NCBI GenBank assembly: GCA_904063045.1
Contig: CAJFCJ010000024.1
Coordinates: 801,777 to 865,776 of the forward strand
Reading direction: 5' to 3'
Length of the DNA: 64,000 bases
DNA from: Dimorphilus gyrociliatus
Taxonomy: Eukaryota; Annelida; Polychaeta; Dinophilidae
Part shown: piece by piece, positions 1 to 12,978 of the stretch
Layout: each line of letters starts with the position of its first letter
Numbering within the stretch: the first letter of the stretch is position 1
The notes under the pieces: model-generated
Told to the model about the DNA's origin: nothing
Seen by the model: only the letters and a program-made list of their open reading frames with translations
Databases searched by the model: none
Position numbers and translations under genes: made by a program

Positions 1-29
1 ACCTCTCATTACATAATCTGTTCTTTCAG

Positions 30-2552
30 GCATGTGCTCAAGCAGGAGTAGAAATTCCACGTTTTTGCTATCATGAACGCCTGTCTATTGCTGGAAATTG
101 CAGAATGTGTTTGGTTGAGGTTGAACGCTCTCCCAAGCCCGTTGCAAGCTGCGCTATGCCTGTTATGAAGGGAATGAAAATTAAGACAGACTCTCCAATA
201 ACAAAAAAAGCAAGAGAAGGCGTTATGGAATTTCTACTAGTAAACCATCCTTTAGATTGTCCTATTTGTGATCAAGGAGGAGAATGTGATCTGCAAGTAA
301 GTAAAATATTCACTCACATATATACTGTATAATATAAAAACTGTATAAATGTATACATATATATATTTTTTCAGGATCAATCGATGAATTTTGGATCGGA
401 TAAAAGTAGATTTACTGATAACCAATTTCTGGGGAAACGAGCCGTTGAAGATAAAGATATTGGGCCATTAGTGAAAACTATTATGACGAGATGTATTCAA
501 TGTACTAGATGTGTTAGATTCGCTAACGAAATAGCTGGAGTCAGCGACTTAGGTACAACAGGACGTGGTAATGATCTACAAGTAAATACATCTTCATTTA
601 TTGTATCTCTTTTAGTAACAATATTAAATACTTATTAAGATCGGCACTTATGTTGAAAAAATGTTTAAATCCGAATTGTCTGGAAATGTCATCGATATCT
701 GTCCAGTTGGAGCTCTTACATCTAAGCCTTATGCTTTTGTTGCCAGACCATGGGAGCTTAGGTATTTGATTTAATATACCTATAATACCATATATCAGCT
801 CTTGTTAATTAATTCTTTCATTAGACGAGTCGACAGTATTGATACAATGGATGCTGTGGGCAGTAATATCGTAGTTTGTACAAGAGGGGGAGATATCATG
901 AGAATTTTACCAAGGATTCATGAGGTACGCTAATTCGTTGAATTTTGAGAATTAACAATAACGTTCTTTTTCTATTCGTTTAGGGTATCAATGAAGAATG
1001 GTTGGCAGATAAGAGTCGATTCTCGTACGACGGCTTGAAAAGACAAAGACTAACATCTCCAATGATTAAAGACGAGTCGGGAAATTTAATAAGCGTTGAC
1101 TGGGAAACAGCATTACTTAGGGTGTGCGACGCAGTATGTTTCTTAAAATATAATATTAAACTAAGTTAACTGATTTCTTGCAATTAACTTTTAACAGATA
1201 ACATCTGTGAAAGGAGCAGAAATAGCAGCCATTGCAGGTGGTCAGGTAGATGCTGAGGCACTTATTGCCATGAAAGATTTGTTAAACAAATTGGGAAGCG
1301 AATCTTTAAACACTGAAGAAATATTCCCCATGGACGGTTCCGGAACTGATTTAAGATCCAACTATCTATTGAATTCTTCAATTGAAGGTATTGAAGAATC
1401 CGATGCTATCCTGTTGATTGGATGCAATCCTAGATATGAGGCTCCCTTATTAAATGCAAGAATACGTAAAGCGTATGTATAATTATTAAATTTTCTTTAT
1501 GGGACATTTTAAAAAAATGGTTTGTATTTGATAGCTTCATTCATAACGAAATTGAAGTAGGATATTTGGGACCGAAAATTGATTTAAGCTATAATTATCA
1601 ACACTTGGGAGACACAACAACCAGCTTAGAAAATATTAAATCATCACAATTTTATAAGGAACATTTGAGCAAGGCCAAAAAGCCTATGATAATCCTCGGT
1701 AGTTCTGCTCTCCAAAGAGCGGACGGTACTGCAGTTTTTGCTAAAACTCAGCAAATTAGCAATGAGTTAAAGGAAGCCGGTAGTTCCTGGCGGGTGTTGA
1801 ACGTTCTACAGCGTGTAGCAAGTCAAGTTGCTGCCCTAGATATTGGTTATAGACCAGGCGTGGAAAATGTAAGAAATAATAAACCGAAGGTATTATTCTT
1901 ACTACATGCCGATAACGAAACTGTTAGACGCGAAGATTTAGGCAAAGACTGTGTTGTTATTTATCAAGGTAGTATTTGTTTCATTGTTAAATTCATATGA
2001 ATAGCCTGAAGTAACTTTACTTTTTTTTTTCTGCGATCAACAGGATCACATGGTGATCAAGGTGCTCTTATGGCAGATATTGTATTACCAGGAGCAGCCT
2101 ACACAGAAAAGGAAGGAACATACGTTAATACCGAAGGACGAGCTCAAAGAACCCTGGTAGCAGTGAATCCTCCAGGTTTAGCTAGAAACGATTGGAGAAT
2201 CACTAGAGCACTATCCGAGGTAGATTTACTCATATCTTTGAAATGAAAGTTTTGGAAAAAACAACTTTTTTTGTTTTAGATGATTGGTCAACCACTTTCG
2301 TACGATAACACTAACGAAATCCGTGATAGGTTGGCTGAGATGTCACCAAATCTGGTTAAATTTGATACCGTTGAAGAGGCAAATTATTTCAAGCAGTCTG
2401 AGGAATTATTCAAAGATATAAAAGAAAAAATCAAGCAAGATTCATTCTCTCTGCCAATGATACAGTTAAAAGATTATTTCATGACTGATCCCATAACCAG
2501 AGCTTCCCCAACTATGGCTCAGTGTGTAAAAGCAAATAACAAGGAAGCATGA
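30..2552 (+). CDS. NDUFS1: NADH-ubiquinone oxidoreductase 75 kDa subunit, mitochondrial (5' partial)
   Basis: This is the largest peripheral-arm subunit of respiratory complex I, carrying iron-sulfur clusters that pass electrons from the FMN site toward ubiquinone in the mitochondrial matrix. Exons are 30-296, 375-581, 640-761, 825-924, 984-1133, 1198-1472, 1535-1968, 2044-2219 and 2280-2552. All splice phases agree and give 667 residues. The animal protein is about 727 residues, so roughly the first 60, including the targeting peptide, lie upstream of the window. Visible cluster ligands include the ferredoxin-type [17 protein letters not shown] with a later SCAMPV cysteine, the His-Cys3 [17 protein letters not shown], and CIQCTRC paired with [12 protein letters not shown]. 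The molybdopterin-oxidoreductase-like half follows, with [20 protein letters not shown] and [10 protein letters not shown]. Introns are 58-75 nt. The first exon begins right after a TTCTTTCAG acceptor. Identification is by strong similarity to the animal protein. Confidence 0.97.
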
Positions 2553-2578
2553 AAGTGTATATTTACGAGTTTAAGATG

Positions 2579-2584
2579 AATAAA
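2579..2584 (+). terminator. Poly(A) signal of NDUFS1
   Basis: An AATAAA hexamer sits 27 nt after the NDUFS1 stop codon. It implies a very short 3' UTR that ends next to the convergent TMEM223-like gene, whose stop codon is at 2633. Confidence 0.7.
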
Positions 2585-2632
2585 AGACTGTATTATGTAT
2601 AATAATATATTAAAGAAAAAAATCATAATATG

Positions 2633-3228
2633 CTAATTAGAAATCGTAGAACCGATCATTCTATGATATTCTGCAGGAGTTCTAAAGTCTTTAGGTAGAA
2701 CTATATATTTCTTGTTATTTATATACATAGAACCAGTCAATGTTTTATAGCTATATTTCTCTCCTCTTTGAACTACATCTTTTGACTGAAAAGTAAAACT
2801 TCTCTTTCGGAGAAACGAATTAAAAGTTGTACCCGTATAGATTTTGGTTTCTTTATTTAAAGTAGTCTTCACTAAAGTTTTCCGAGTTATTCCATGTACG
2901 AATAACATCATACCAATGGCAGCAATTCCCTGTATTAATTTATTAGTATTGGGATCTCTCTGATTTATCTGCAAAAGCCAACGGTAATAAATGAAAACCA
3001 TTTACATTAAACACCTACTTCAAGATTTATAATAATTTTCCAATCAATACCTATACCAGCAAGTACTGCTGTTACAATGCCTGTTAATGTACAACCAATA
3101 TGACCCAAAACAATGTAATTTTTAAAGCTGCAACTTTGTACTAAAAGATCTTTGGTTTGTTGCGTAGTTGGTGAAGTTTTCACATTGTTAGATAAGAAGC
3201 GTAAAGATGAGAGTTTTAGATAGTCCAC
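2633..3228 (-). CDS. TMEM223: TMEM223-like mitochondrial inner-membrane protein
   Basis: There are two exons, 3228-3019 and 2968-2633, separated by a 50-nt GT-AG intron. The product has 181 residues; TMEM223 proteins are about 200. The N-terminus (MDYLKLSSLRFLSNN) is basic and hydroxylated, like a mitochondrial presequence. Two hydrophobic segments lie near residues 37-62 and 76-95. The C-terminal third has a VVQRGEKYS element and a VNNKKYIVLPKDF-like strand that correspond to AHRGE and VKGRRFYFLLDK in vertebrate TMEM223. From family knowledge, TMEM223 is an inner-membrane protein tied to early complex IV assembly. Similarity is modest, so TMEM186 or another two-TM mitochondrial protein is a fallback. 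It lies tail to tail with NDUFS1, 80 bp between stop codons. Confidence 0.66.
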
Positions 3229-5300
3229 TACTTTACTCTATTGAGATTTCAAATAGACATTAAGTTTTTTAAATATATAAAGGAAATAAATAAACTTGCC
3301 CGCAATGTTTTCCTGCTCACATGTATTATATTCATATTATCGCTCAAGGTTATTGTTGTTCAGCCAAAAATTACAAATTCTACACTTGGTTATTAATAAA
3401 TATTGTATATATTAATCAAAATATATAATTTCAATTAAATTAATTATTTAGTAGCAATAATTTATGTTTAGATGCCGTATAGTTATCTTAATAAAATATT
3501 TTTAATATACCGAAACAAAATATTCCGAAATGACACCAGTATAGTATTTTTCCAAAAAAACGAACGAAATAATTATAAAACTTTTAAATTAAGTACAATT
3601 GTATTTATGTAATATGAGTGAAGAAGATTAAATAATTACAATAAAGTAAAACAACGCGAAAATGACTGACTTTTGTAAATTGTATGAAAAATTTGTAAAA
3701 CTTATTAATATTTATAGAGAAGAATTAGTAAAGTCTGATCATGTATGATTAGTATGAATCTACTAAAGTCATATTTTAGAATAATAAATAAATAAATAAG
3801 TATATAGTGTCTAATAAAAAAGATTTTATTAATAGTTTTTTATGAGATAGGATGAAATTGTAGACAACAATTAATGTTTTAATTATGAATATGGCATGTT
3901 GTTATCCTTAGTCGTACGAGTCAAGATAATGTTAAAAATAAAAGTAGAAATAAATTATAAAAATCAATAGTTACAATTATTCAAATTTCATATTTGTATG
4001 TTATCTCTTTTAAAAACATCATACTATTATTTATTAGTTCAGTTTATTATACTTGACCTATTCTCGTTTGAACGTAAGATTTGATAGAAAGATTAATTTG
4101 TTCATTTAAAGAAAACTAGTTTAATTTCATATTTATTTTTAAAACAATACGTTTTGTTTATTATATCATTTTTTTTTGCCTCTAAACTTCATTAATCGTG
4201 TTTTAATAAGAAATTTATTATAATATGAAACATATGTATTAATTTTAACTCATAGGCTTAATAGAATAAGGTATTCTCACTGAATCTTGAACACCTTATA
4301 TTGTTTTTATATCTTTATACGAGTTAGGATCGCCGTTGTTTTGAACGAAAAAAACAAGAAAAATACGTACCGTACAATATATCGGTCAATGTCTTCATTT
4401 TGCAGATAAGCTAAAAAACAGAAAAAATACTATTTACAGACATAACTTACTCTTCTTATTTATCTGTTAATCCCATTTTTAAGATATTGCGTGTTCCTTT
4501 TAACCTAATGAACTAAAAGAAAAAAAAATAGATAACAAAATTCATTCTATAGGGTCAGATAAACACGACGATATACTTCAAATTACAAAGATTGAAGGCC
4601 TAACTCAAATAGAAAAATGTATAACAAATTGAGACAAATAGCAAAAGCTAGTCTAAAAAAATGATTTCTGATATAAAAGAAAATGAGAAGGGAATTTCAA
4701 CAACTTTTTCTGTTAATATAATGAATTTGCGTTGTACTTAAAATAGAAATTCTTATTAATTAATTATCTACTAGATTTACTATCCTATATAATTTATTTT
4801 AAAATGATGTTTTTGATCTTTTTACAATTTGATTATGATGATTTATGCCTGAAAATATAATTGTTATCTTAAATGACTTCAAAAGGTACGATTCAAAAGT
4901 AACAAAATGCAAAGATCTGTGAAGGAAAATTCGGAGGGGCGGAGAGTCCTTAGAGAATGGTTGTTATTGATGTGGCCATGAATTCGGAAGTAGGCAGTCA
5001 TAGGGGAGGAGATTTGAATAACAACCAACTAATACTTTATATTTTATTACCTTAAAATAGATAGCGAACAGAGTATCTTAAAATATTTATTGTATAAATG
5101 TAGGTTTGTATATTAAAAAGAAAAAAATTTGAAACAATAAATAATCAAGAGAGAACTCAACAGACAAAACTGAGGTTTCTTTTTCACAACAAATACTGTC
5201 TGCTTAATAGCCACAAAAAAAATTGAATGACTGGTAAAATGCAATATGGAGTATAAAAAGAAAGGGCATTGAATTAATTAGTTTTCTATCCTTATCAAGT
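3229..5300. other. Intergenic, AT-rich, no supported gene
   Basis: About 2 kb upstream of the TMEM223-like gene and downstream of SH3BP5. No open frame of 60 codons is present on either strand. It probably holds the TMEM223-like promoter and the SH3BP5 3' UTR. The only compositional outlier is a GC-richer patch near 4920-5025. Confidence 0.6.
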
Positions 5301-7916
5301 TTAAATATTTGGAGGGGATAATTGTCCAACTGCAAGTAGAACACCTTGTGATAATTTTTTCTTTTCTTTTTTAACACTTATGTCTTGAACGTCTTTTACT
5401 TCGGTGAGAGCGTATGTTTTTGTTATAGTTTTTTCTCCATCTCTTACTCTTACGGTAACAGATTCCACATTTTCAATCTTTTCGCCTAGGGCTAATGGAT
5501 GATTGTCTCTCACTCTTTCAATTTTAAGACTCTTTCTAGAAGAGCTTCGTCCAGCTACTCTAGGTCTCCTTCTGCCCTTTTCATCCTCTGGACTATGAAT
5601 ATTGGAAGTGGGAGCAGAATGTATATCGCGATTTCTTTTACAATCTCTTCCTCTTTCTACTTCAGTGTTGTCTTCGGACTTTGAGGAGGTAAATTCAAAA
5701 AGACTAGGATTAGTTCTATGTCGAAAATATTCCGCTGTATCACTACAAATAGATTCCGTATCGGATAAGAGATCTGTTGAATAAACTGAAGCATCATCGG
5801 GATGATCATCTGTCATAATGAAACAATTGGTTAAAAACTGCACAAAAATAAAAGAACAAACTAAACGCTTAAATAGCAAAAAAAATGAAATTATAATTAA
5901 TTATTATAAACACCTAAATTAATGGAGGCAAGATCTGATAATTTATCCACCTCTGCACCAACACCGGGCGTTCTTGGTGGTAAAATATTTTTTATATTTC
6001 TCTTTCTTCTGATATCGTCAGATATTTTTTCTAGTCGCTATAAATAACATCAAAGTAATTATTCATTAACGATTAATAATATAAATTATAGTATTAAACA
6101 GTATGCTTTATACCATCAAACAATTTGAATACTGTTGTTTGGCTTCAATGATTTCTTTCTGATTTAATTCTATTTCACTTTTCTGTTGCTGTACGATGTA
6201 TAAGAATAGTCAGCTACTTTCATATATTTTATAAATATAAACCTCTAATATATGTTCTAGCTTTTCCTTAGTATCAAAATAAGGTTTAGCTTTCCCAATA
6301 CTCAAAGGCATTTTCCTTTCCAATTCTCTTACTCGTTGCTGCGTTCCGGAATATTCTACGGCTTTAACTTTATGAATTTCTTCCAATTGTGTTTTACTAT
6401 TTTCAGCATCCATAAACTATTTAAAGATAAATATTAGAATAAATAAAATTTACTTGAAGAAAATACAAAAAACATGTAATATGTATATATTAGTATATAT
6501 TTATATCTATAAATTTATATGCCCTTTTACAGAATCGATACGAAATAGCCCGATTCCAATGAAGCTTTAATCAAATATAATAGCATATCAATGACGTTGT
6601 CCCTTAACCATTATGGAAACCTTTAAGGTTAATAGATTGTAAACTTCTTTCATGGGATTTAGTTCATGCCAAACCTTTCGAGATATGTATATATACTATA
6701 TATATATATATATATATAACTTATATACAAATTTAATTAATTCAATACTTTTTCATTACACATTTGTCAAAGAGCAATAAGAACCACTCTATTGAGTGGG
6801 AAGTATCTCTAAGAAACGTCACTCAATCTTAATATAGACAAATACATCTATATGTGAAAAAAAAAGCCTTTTTTATACCTTAATCGTAGCATGATTCATC
6901 ATTTCTTGCCAAGCTGGATCTAATATCCTTTTATCCTCTCCAGGATTTTCCTCCATTTCAATTTTTAACCTTTTTTCAGCAATACAAACAGTTTCCTTAG
7001 CGGCTCTATAACGATCTATTGCCATTTGGTATTCCTTCGCAGCTGTTTGAGCTTGTGAATGAGCCTTTGTTGAGAGAAAAAAAATAATTTTTTTTTATAA
7101 TTTATGAATAAAAAATTATTTTTAAAATCAATAAAAAAAAAGTTCCTTGAAACTGAAACATTGATAGAATTAGAGATGAAGTGGTTTAGGGTAGATGTAA
7201 GAGAATATCAATATACGTGTATATGTACCTTTTTAGCCTCTCTAACAGCCTCGTAATAGGGTCTAGCCTTGTTGACTGCGCTCTTTAGTTTTCTGTACAT
7301 AGCATTCATAGTTTCTGTTGATTCCTTCATTTGAATGCGAAAATTCCTTCTAGAAACCTGTAGAAATATTTTTATATAGTGTAAGAAATGTTTCTAGGTT
7401 GGTCTTTAACATTTTTAAGCAAAGAAGGTTATATGATATATAAGTAGAACGAATATCTGTGTAGATACATTATATAACATATATATTAGTATATATACAG
7501 GATACTGTATATCTTTTTTTATATCAGACTTAATTAATCCTTTCTTGAGTAGAAATCAATTGCCATTGTTAACGAAAAAAGGTGAGTAAAATTTAAGTAA
7601 AATACTGATTTCGATCCAGATTATAGAATAAATAGGCCGAAACTTTCATTGCGGTTGTTCAACTTTTTTTTTCTGATACATATATAAAATATTATTCTAT
7701 GTTCATTACCTCCAATACGTTCTCCAATTTGTTTATTTCCGTAGCAGTGTCATTCATACATTCTAATTCGGCCTATGGAATATTTTTTTAAATGGTTGTA
7801 TTATCTTATCTAATTAAAAGAGTATATACTTGAACTCTAGGATCCATTTCCTCATTATCATCTGGATGATCATCGTCTTCGTTCTCTGTAGTTGGATTAA
7901 CTTCATCTCTATCCAT
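5301..7916 (-). CDS. SH3BP5: SH3 domain-binding protein 5 family (Rab11 GEF)
   Basis: Eight exons in frame: 7916-7830, 7772-7710, 7357-7229, 7064-6879, 6416-6243, 6188-6114, 6037-5914 and 5809-5301. They encode about 449 residues, against 455 in human SH3BP5. Residues 30-260 form the family's long coiled coil, with KLKSAVNKARPYYEAVREAK, the MEENPGEDKRILDPAWQEMM segment and KAKPYFDTKEKLE. The C-terminal third is Ser/Asp/Glu-rich and low in structure (SVYSTDLLSDTESICSD). From family knowledge, SH3BP5, worm REI-1 and fly Parcas activate Rab11 by nucleotide exchange through the coiled coil. The acceptor of the last exon is fixed by frame: splicing at the upstream TGCAG would hit a stop, whereas ATGACAG joins cleanly. 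The start has acidic MDRDEVNPTTENEDDD and no better ATG upstream. It is divergent from the anoctamin gene. Confidence 0.93.
6684..6718. repeat. (TA)n microsatellite in SH3BP5 intron 4
   Basis: Nearly uninterrupted TA dinucleotides lie in the 462-nt intron between the exons ending at 6879 and starting at 6416. Confidence 0.9.
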
Positions 7917-8335
7917 TATGATATCTTAAAACCTAGTCGACTGTTAGGATTTCATAACAACATATCTTTTCTTAGCTGAAAGCTTGTTGCATTAATAATG
8001 AAAATCAGATGTCCCGTGCAGTACCAGTAATCGACTGCGTCTACAAGCCATGGGAACACCGTACCTGTTCAGAAATATAACGTACACGACAGATGACACT
8101 AGTAGCGCATTTAATATATTTTATCGATATCAATATTTGAATAAGATATTTATAGAGCCCATACGTATATTTTAATTTTGAAAATAAAATTATTCACAAA
8201 TTATTAATATCTCGAAAGAAAAGGAACAAAGTAAAATAGTACAAAAGAATATTTTTTTACAGTTGTTGGTGTTCCAATTTCTGTTTAAATCTTTAAATTT
8301 GCTGACTACGTTTAAAATTAACTTTAATTTGGATA
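7917..8335. promoter_or_regulatory. Shared promoter region, SH3BP5 / anoctamin
   Basis: 419 bp separate the SH3BP5 start codon (- strand) from the anoctamin start codon (+ strand). Both 5' UTRs and both promoters must fit here unless there are distant noncoding exons. The part near 8010-8060 is more GC-rich than its surroundings. No TATA box can be assigned with confidence. Confidence 0.6.
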
Positions 8336-11300
8336 ATGTCCGAAATTATAGTAATTGAGGAAGCTAATAGAGATGATACCGAACAACAAGTATTGGTGAC
8401 GAGCGACCTCTATGGAAACACAGAGAAAAGTTACCTTAAGTCGTCTGGTAATTAGTTAACTACTTATTTTGTCCTAATACTAGTCTACAATATTGCTCAA
8501 GTTATACTTTAATTTATAATATGTAATAACGTAAAACTTTAATTGACAAAAGAATATATTGAACTATTCAATATTATAATAATTCATAAAAGAATAGTTG
8601 CCTATTTAGCAAAAAAGAAAAGTATTCTTAATTAATGAAAGTAATAATAAACTTTCCTTATAGGCTACCAGCTAATAAGAGACACTGACAACGAAGGTAT
8701 TAAATGCTATGCAATAAGAAACAGCAATATTAAATGGCTTTGGTTTAGCCTTTTTTTATATTGTTATTTTTTTTCATATTTCAAATGGTATTTTATATAA
8801 ACTATATATATAATATATAGAATTTCTATCAGTTATTTCCCCATCATCAGCTCATTTAGAAGATTTTTGGGGGGGGGCGAAAAGAACAAAATACACCGCC
8901 TAATTCTTTTCAATACCCTAAAACATAATAAAACACAAAAGCTTTAAAAAAAAAAGAGGTTTGAGGTTCACTATTTTTATTTTGATTTCTTTTTAGTGTT
9001 AATATTTCCATTATTTTTGCTTTTTTGTCTTTTTGTGGTTTAGTCTTTAAGTTGTTATATTCTTATTTCTCTTGTTCTATTATATATTAAAGCTTAGCTG
9101 TATATTTCTCTACTATTCTTGCCTTATTTCCTTTCTTTCCTGCAAGCTTTGCAAGCTACAGTCATATATTAGTACTTGTTAATATTCTTCAACTATAGAA
9201 GTGCTTAAAATTTATTTATATATATATATATATATACATTATTTATTCTATTCAATTTTATTCACAGATATTGAACAAATTGAACAGCGCACTGAAAAAG
9301 TTGAGAATCCTTATCTAAATCATGATGATGATAGTGAAGAGGTAAAAAAAAAAAGAAAAATTGATTCATTAATATTATAACGTCATGAAATATTCTTTTT
9401 ATTCTTTTCTTAATTAGTATAAGAAAATATTATATATATACTTTGTATATAACTATGCAAAATATAGCAATCATGCTAAAAAAGACATAAGCATGCAGAT
9501 GATTCCGAACGAATCACGAATTCTTAGGCTTTATGAATTATATATTTTTTTTCATGAATATATCATGAAGATGTGATGTGTGAGGTAGATGCGTCTGAGA
9601 GTTGAATCTGTCTAGGGCGTGGTATTGGCAGTAATATTCAGAATATGAAAAGATGAACATTAAAGCATTTCAACGAAATAATCATAAAAAAAAAAAAATT
9701 CAACTTATTACCGAAATTGAGGTTTTATTTAAAAAAATAGAAAGGTATCTTTAATATATTTCTGTATTTTTCTCTTGTCTTTTTTCAGGGTCGACGTCTG
9801 TTCTTTAAAGATGAGGTCAGGAGAATTGATTATATACTTGCTTGGTCAGGTAGCGATACGGATGAAGATGCCAAAATAAGAGAATGTTTTGAGAATAATC
9901 TAAGGGAAGAAGGATTGGAATTAGAATGCGACGTTCGGGTAATTAGACGTTTTTGTTGTATCCATTATAATGATGAATAAGCAAATTTTCCGTACTTTAC
10001 ATTTATTCATTTTAAACTTCTCTTTGTTGATTGTTTCATTTTGTTTTCTCTTTTTTTTTTAAAAAAATTCAAGGGTGAAATGCACTATGTAAAAGTCCAC
10101 GCAACTTGGGAAGTGTTGACAAGGTATGCGGAAATAATGCAATTAAGATTACCTATGAGAGAGGTTCCAGAAGATAACAATACTCACAATTTTTTGGATC
10201 GAGTTAAGAATGACTTATATAATTGGTTAAAAAAACCGTTCAGACTGAACGAAACTCTTGTACCAATTATACCTAAAAAGTTTACATGCGTTTTTCAAAG
10301 GGATAAAGAATACTTGTAAGATACTAAAATAATCTCTCTCTCTCTTCTAATATCTAATTTAATTCTTTAATAAAAATATTCAATAGATTTGAAATTCCTG
10401 CGAAGAAGGAATTATTTTTTTCCCATGCGCAAAGATCAAGAATAGTCGAGTATATTCTTCGGAGAAAGCGTTACGTATCCGATGCTGAAGAGGATGCATA
10501 CCATTTCGGTATAACTAGACTTTTATCTAAAAAAGTCTATTTAGCCGCATACCCATTACATGAGGGCAGTTGGAAACCGTGGACAAAACCTAGTATGAGA
10601 AAACTTCTCTACGAACATTGGGCATATTGGAAAAATTTTTACAAAGAGCAACCTCTTGATTATGTTCGAATATACTTTGGTGAAAAGATTGCATTATATT
10701 TCTGTTGGCTAGGATTTTACACCTTTATGTTAATTCCTGCTTCTGTTGTTGGAATATTTGTCTTTGTTTACGGAGTGGCTACTGTTGAAAATAGTGAAAT
10801 TGCGTGAGTTTTTCACTTTTTTTTCTATACTCATCCATAATAAGCCTATTTCTATAAAACATTGTGATATTAAATTTAACTACTTTGACACTCGACTAGA
10901 TCTGAATAGGAGAATAAGAGTATAAGGACAATCAAAGTTGAATAATTAACACTAAGATTACATTATACTGTTTCCTTTTGTAATATTCTTCATCATTTAT
11001 CATAAGGGCGTAAACCTTGTTGCGAATATAGAATATCCTGATTGACGGGTCAATGACTTAGCTCTATTATCAGATATGTGATTCGAAGAAGCCCTATTCC
11101 CATTGTGACACCTTTGTATTTTAGCAATTAGCGCTATTGATTTCGCAAACGGTGAAAAGTAACAAAATTATACTGTTTTTTCTACAATAGTTTGTTAAAT
11201 ATTGCAGAGTAACGTGAACATTGTTAAATCTATCTGTACCAACTATCCTGTTTATTTATAAGTTCTCTACTATAATTTACATTGTCAAGTTATACTATAA

Positions 11301-12938
11301 AAATAACTGTAAGTTTTAATATTCGTAGCAAAGTATAGTATATCTGTCAAGTAAATTTTTATATTAATATGCAAATTTTCTCTTTTCCCCTTCGTACTTT
11401 GTTAAATATATTAATTAATTAACTAATTAAATTAATTAATTACTATATTACGTATTGAAATATCGTCAAAAATATTTTTTACTACACATATAGTCGAAAA
11501 GTAAAAAAAAAATTTTTAAGAGCCATTGCGCAATGACACGGCGTCTTTATTGTTCCATTGAAAAAATGTCATATTACGAAATTACATATCTATTATATTT
11601 GAATTATATATTATATTAATTTGTAATAAATTAATTTTAATATTAATTATTACATTCTTTTCCTTAATATTTTAACATACAGAAACGAAGCTTGCAATAG
11701 GAGTAATAAATTTTATATGTGCCCCGATTGCACAAAACGTTGTGGATATTGGGATTTAGCTGATAAATGTATGGCATTTAAAGCTGCCCATATGTTTGAT
11801 AACTTTGGTACAGTTCTATTTGCAGTCTTCATGGCCTTATGGGGTTTGTTTTCACATAATTATCAATATTAAAATTAGAAATAACATAGTGTATTATTTT
11901 ATCTTTCTATCTCTCCCGTTTCTCATCATATTACAAAAGTAATATAACTGCATAATTACGCATCTCTTCATGTTATTGCATATTAAAAACTTTTAACTTT
12001 GCCTTTTACACATATAATAGACAATATATTCACTATAGATAGTATATACGAAATATGAACAATACCATTCACCTTTATTTATTGAAAAATCAATATATAT
12101 GCTTATATATAAGAAATATATATATTTCAAATATAGGTACTATATTTCTTGAACTATGGAAACGCCGACAAGCCGAGATACAATATAAATGGAACTTAAT
12201 GAGTTTAATTAATGAAGAAGAACCGCCAAGACCAGAATATGTTGAAAGAGTTCAATCTAGAAGAACCACAAAATATAATTCTATCACTGGCGTTAGTTAC
12301 AGAAGTTGTTTAGAAAATAATACATGTATTTAAAAGTGCTCTCATTTCAGACTAGAGAACCTTATATACCCTTTAGAAATCGTTTGCCAGTGTATGCTTG
12401 TTCTGCTTCTTTAATGATGTTTATGGTTTGTTTAATCCTATATTTAATTTATTTCATTCCTTATTATCTTTCAATTTCCTTTTTTTTTTTACCTCTATTT
12501 TTTTTTTCATTAGATTTTGGTTGCAATTTGTGCCATTGTTGCTATTATTGTTTACAGAACTTCTATTATGACAAAACTATTGTTAGAGGATCACTATTTC
12601 TTTTTCTATAAATATGCTACTATTATTGCATCTATAACAGCAGCCACCCTGAATTTGATAGTCATATTTCTACTGAAATTTGTAAGATAATCATTTTTAT
12701 CTTAAATTACTGTTCTATTCTACAATTTATTTGAAAAGGTATATGAAAAAGCTGCTGTTTGGCTAACTGATTGGGAATGCTTCAGAACTCAAAGTGAATT
12801 CGAGACTAGTCTAATATTGAAATTATATGTTCTACAATTTGTCAATTACTATTCTGCTTTATTCTACATAGCATTCTTTAAAGGACGGTTGGTTTTATCA
12901 TTAATTATCTATTGTAGATACTGCTATATGTTTATATA

Positions 12939-12978
<40 letters not shown>

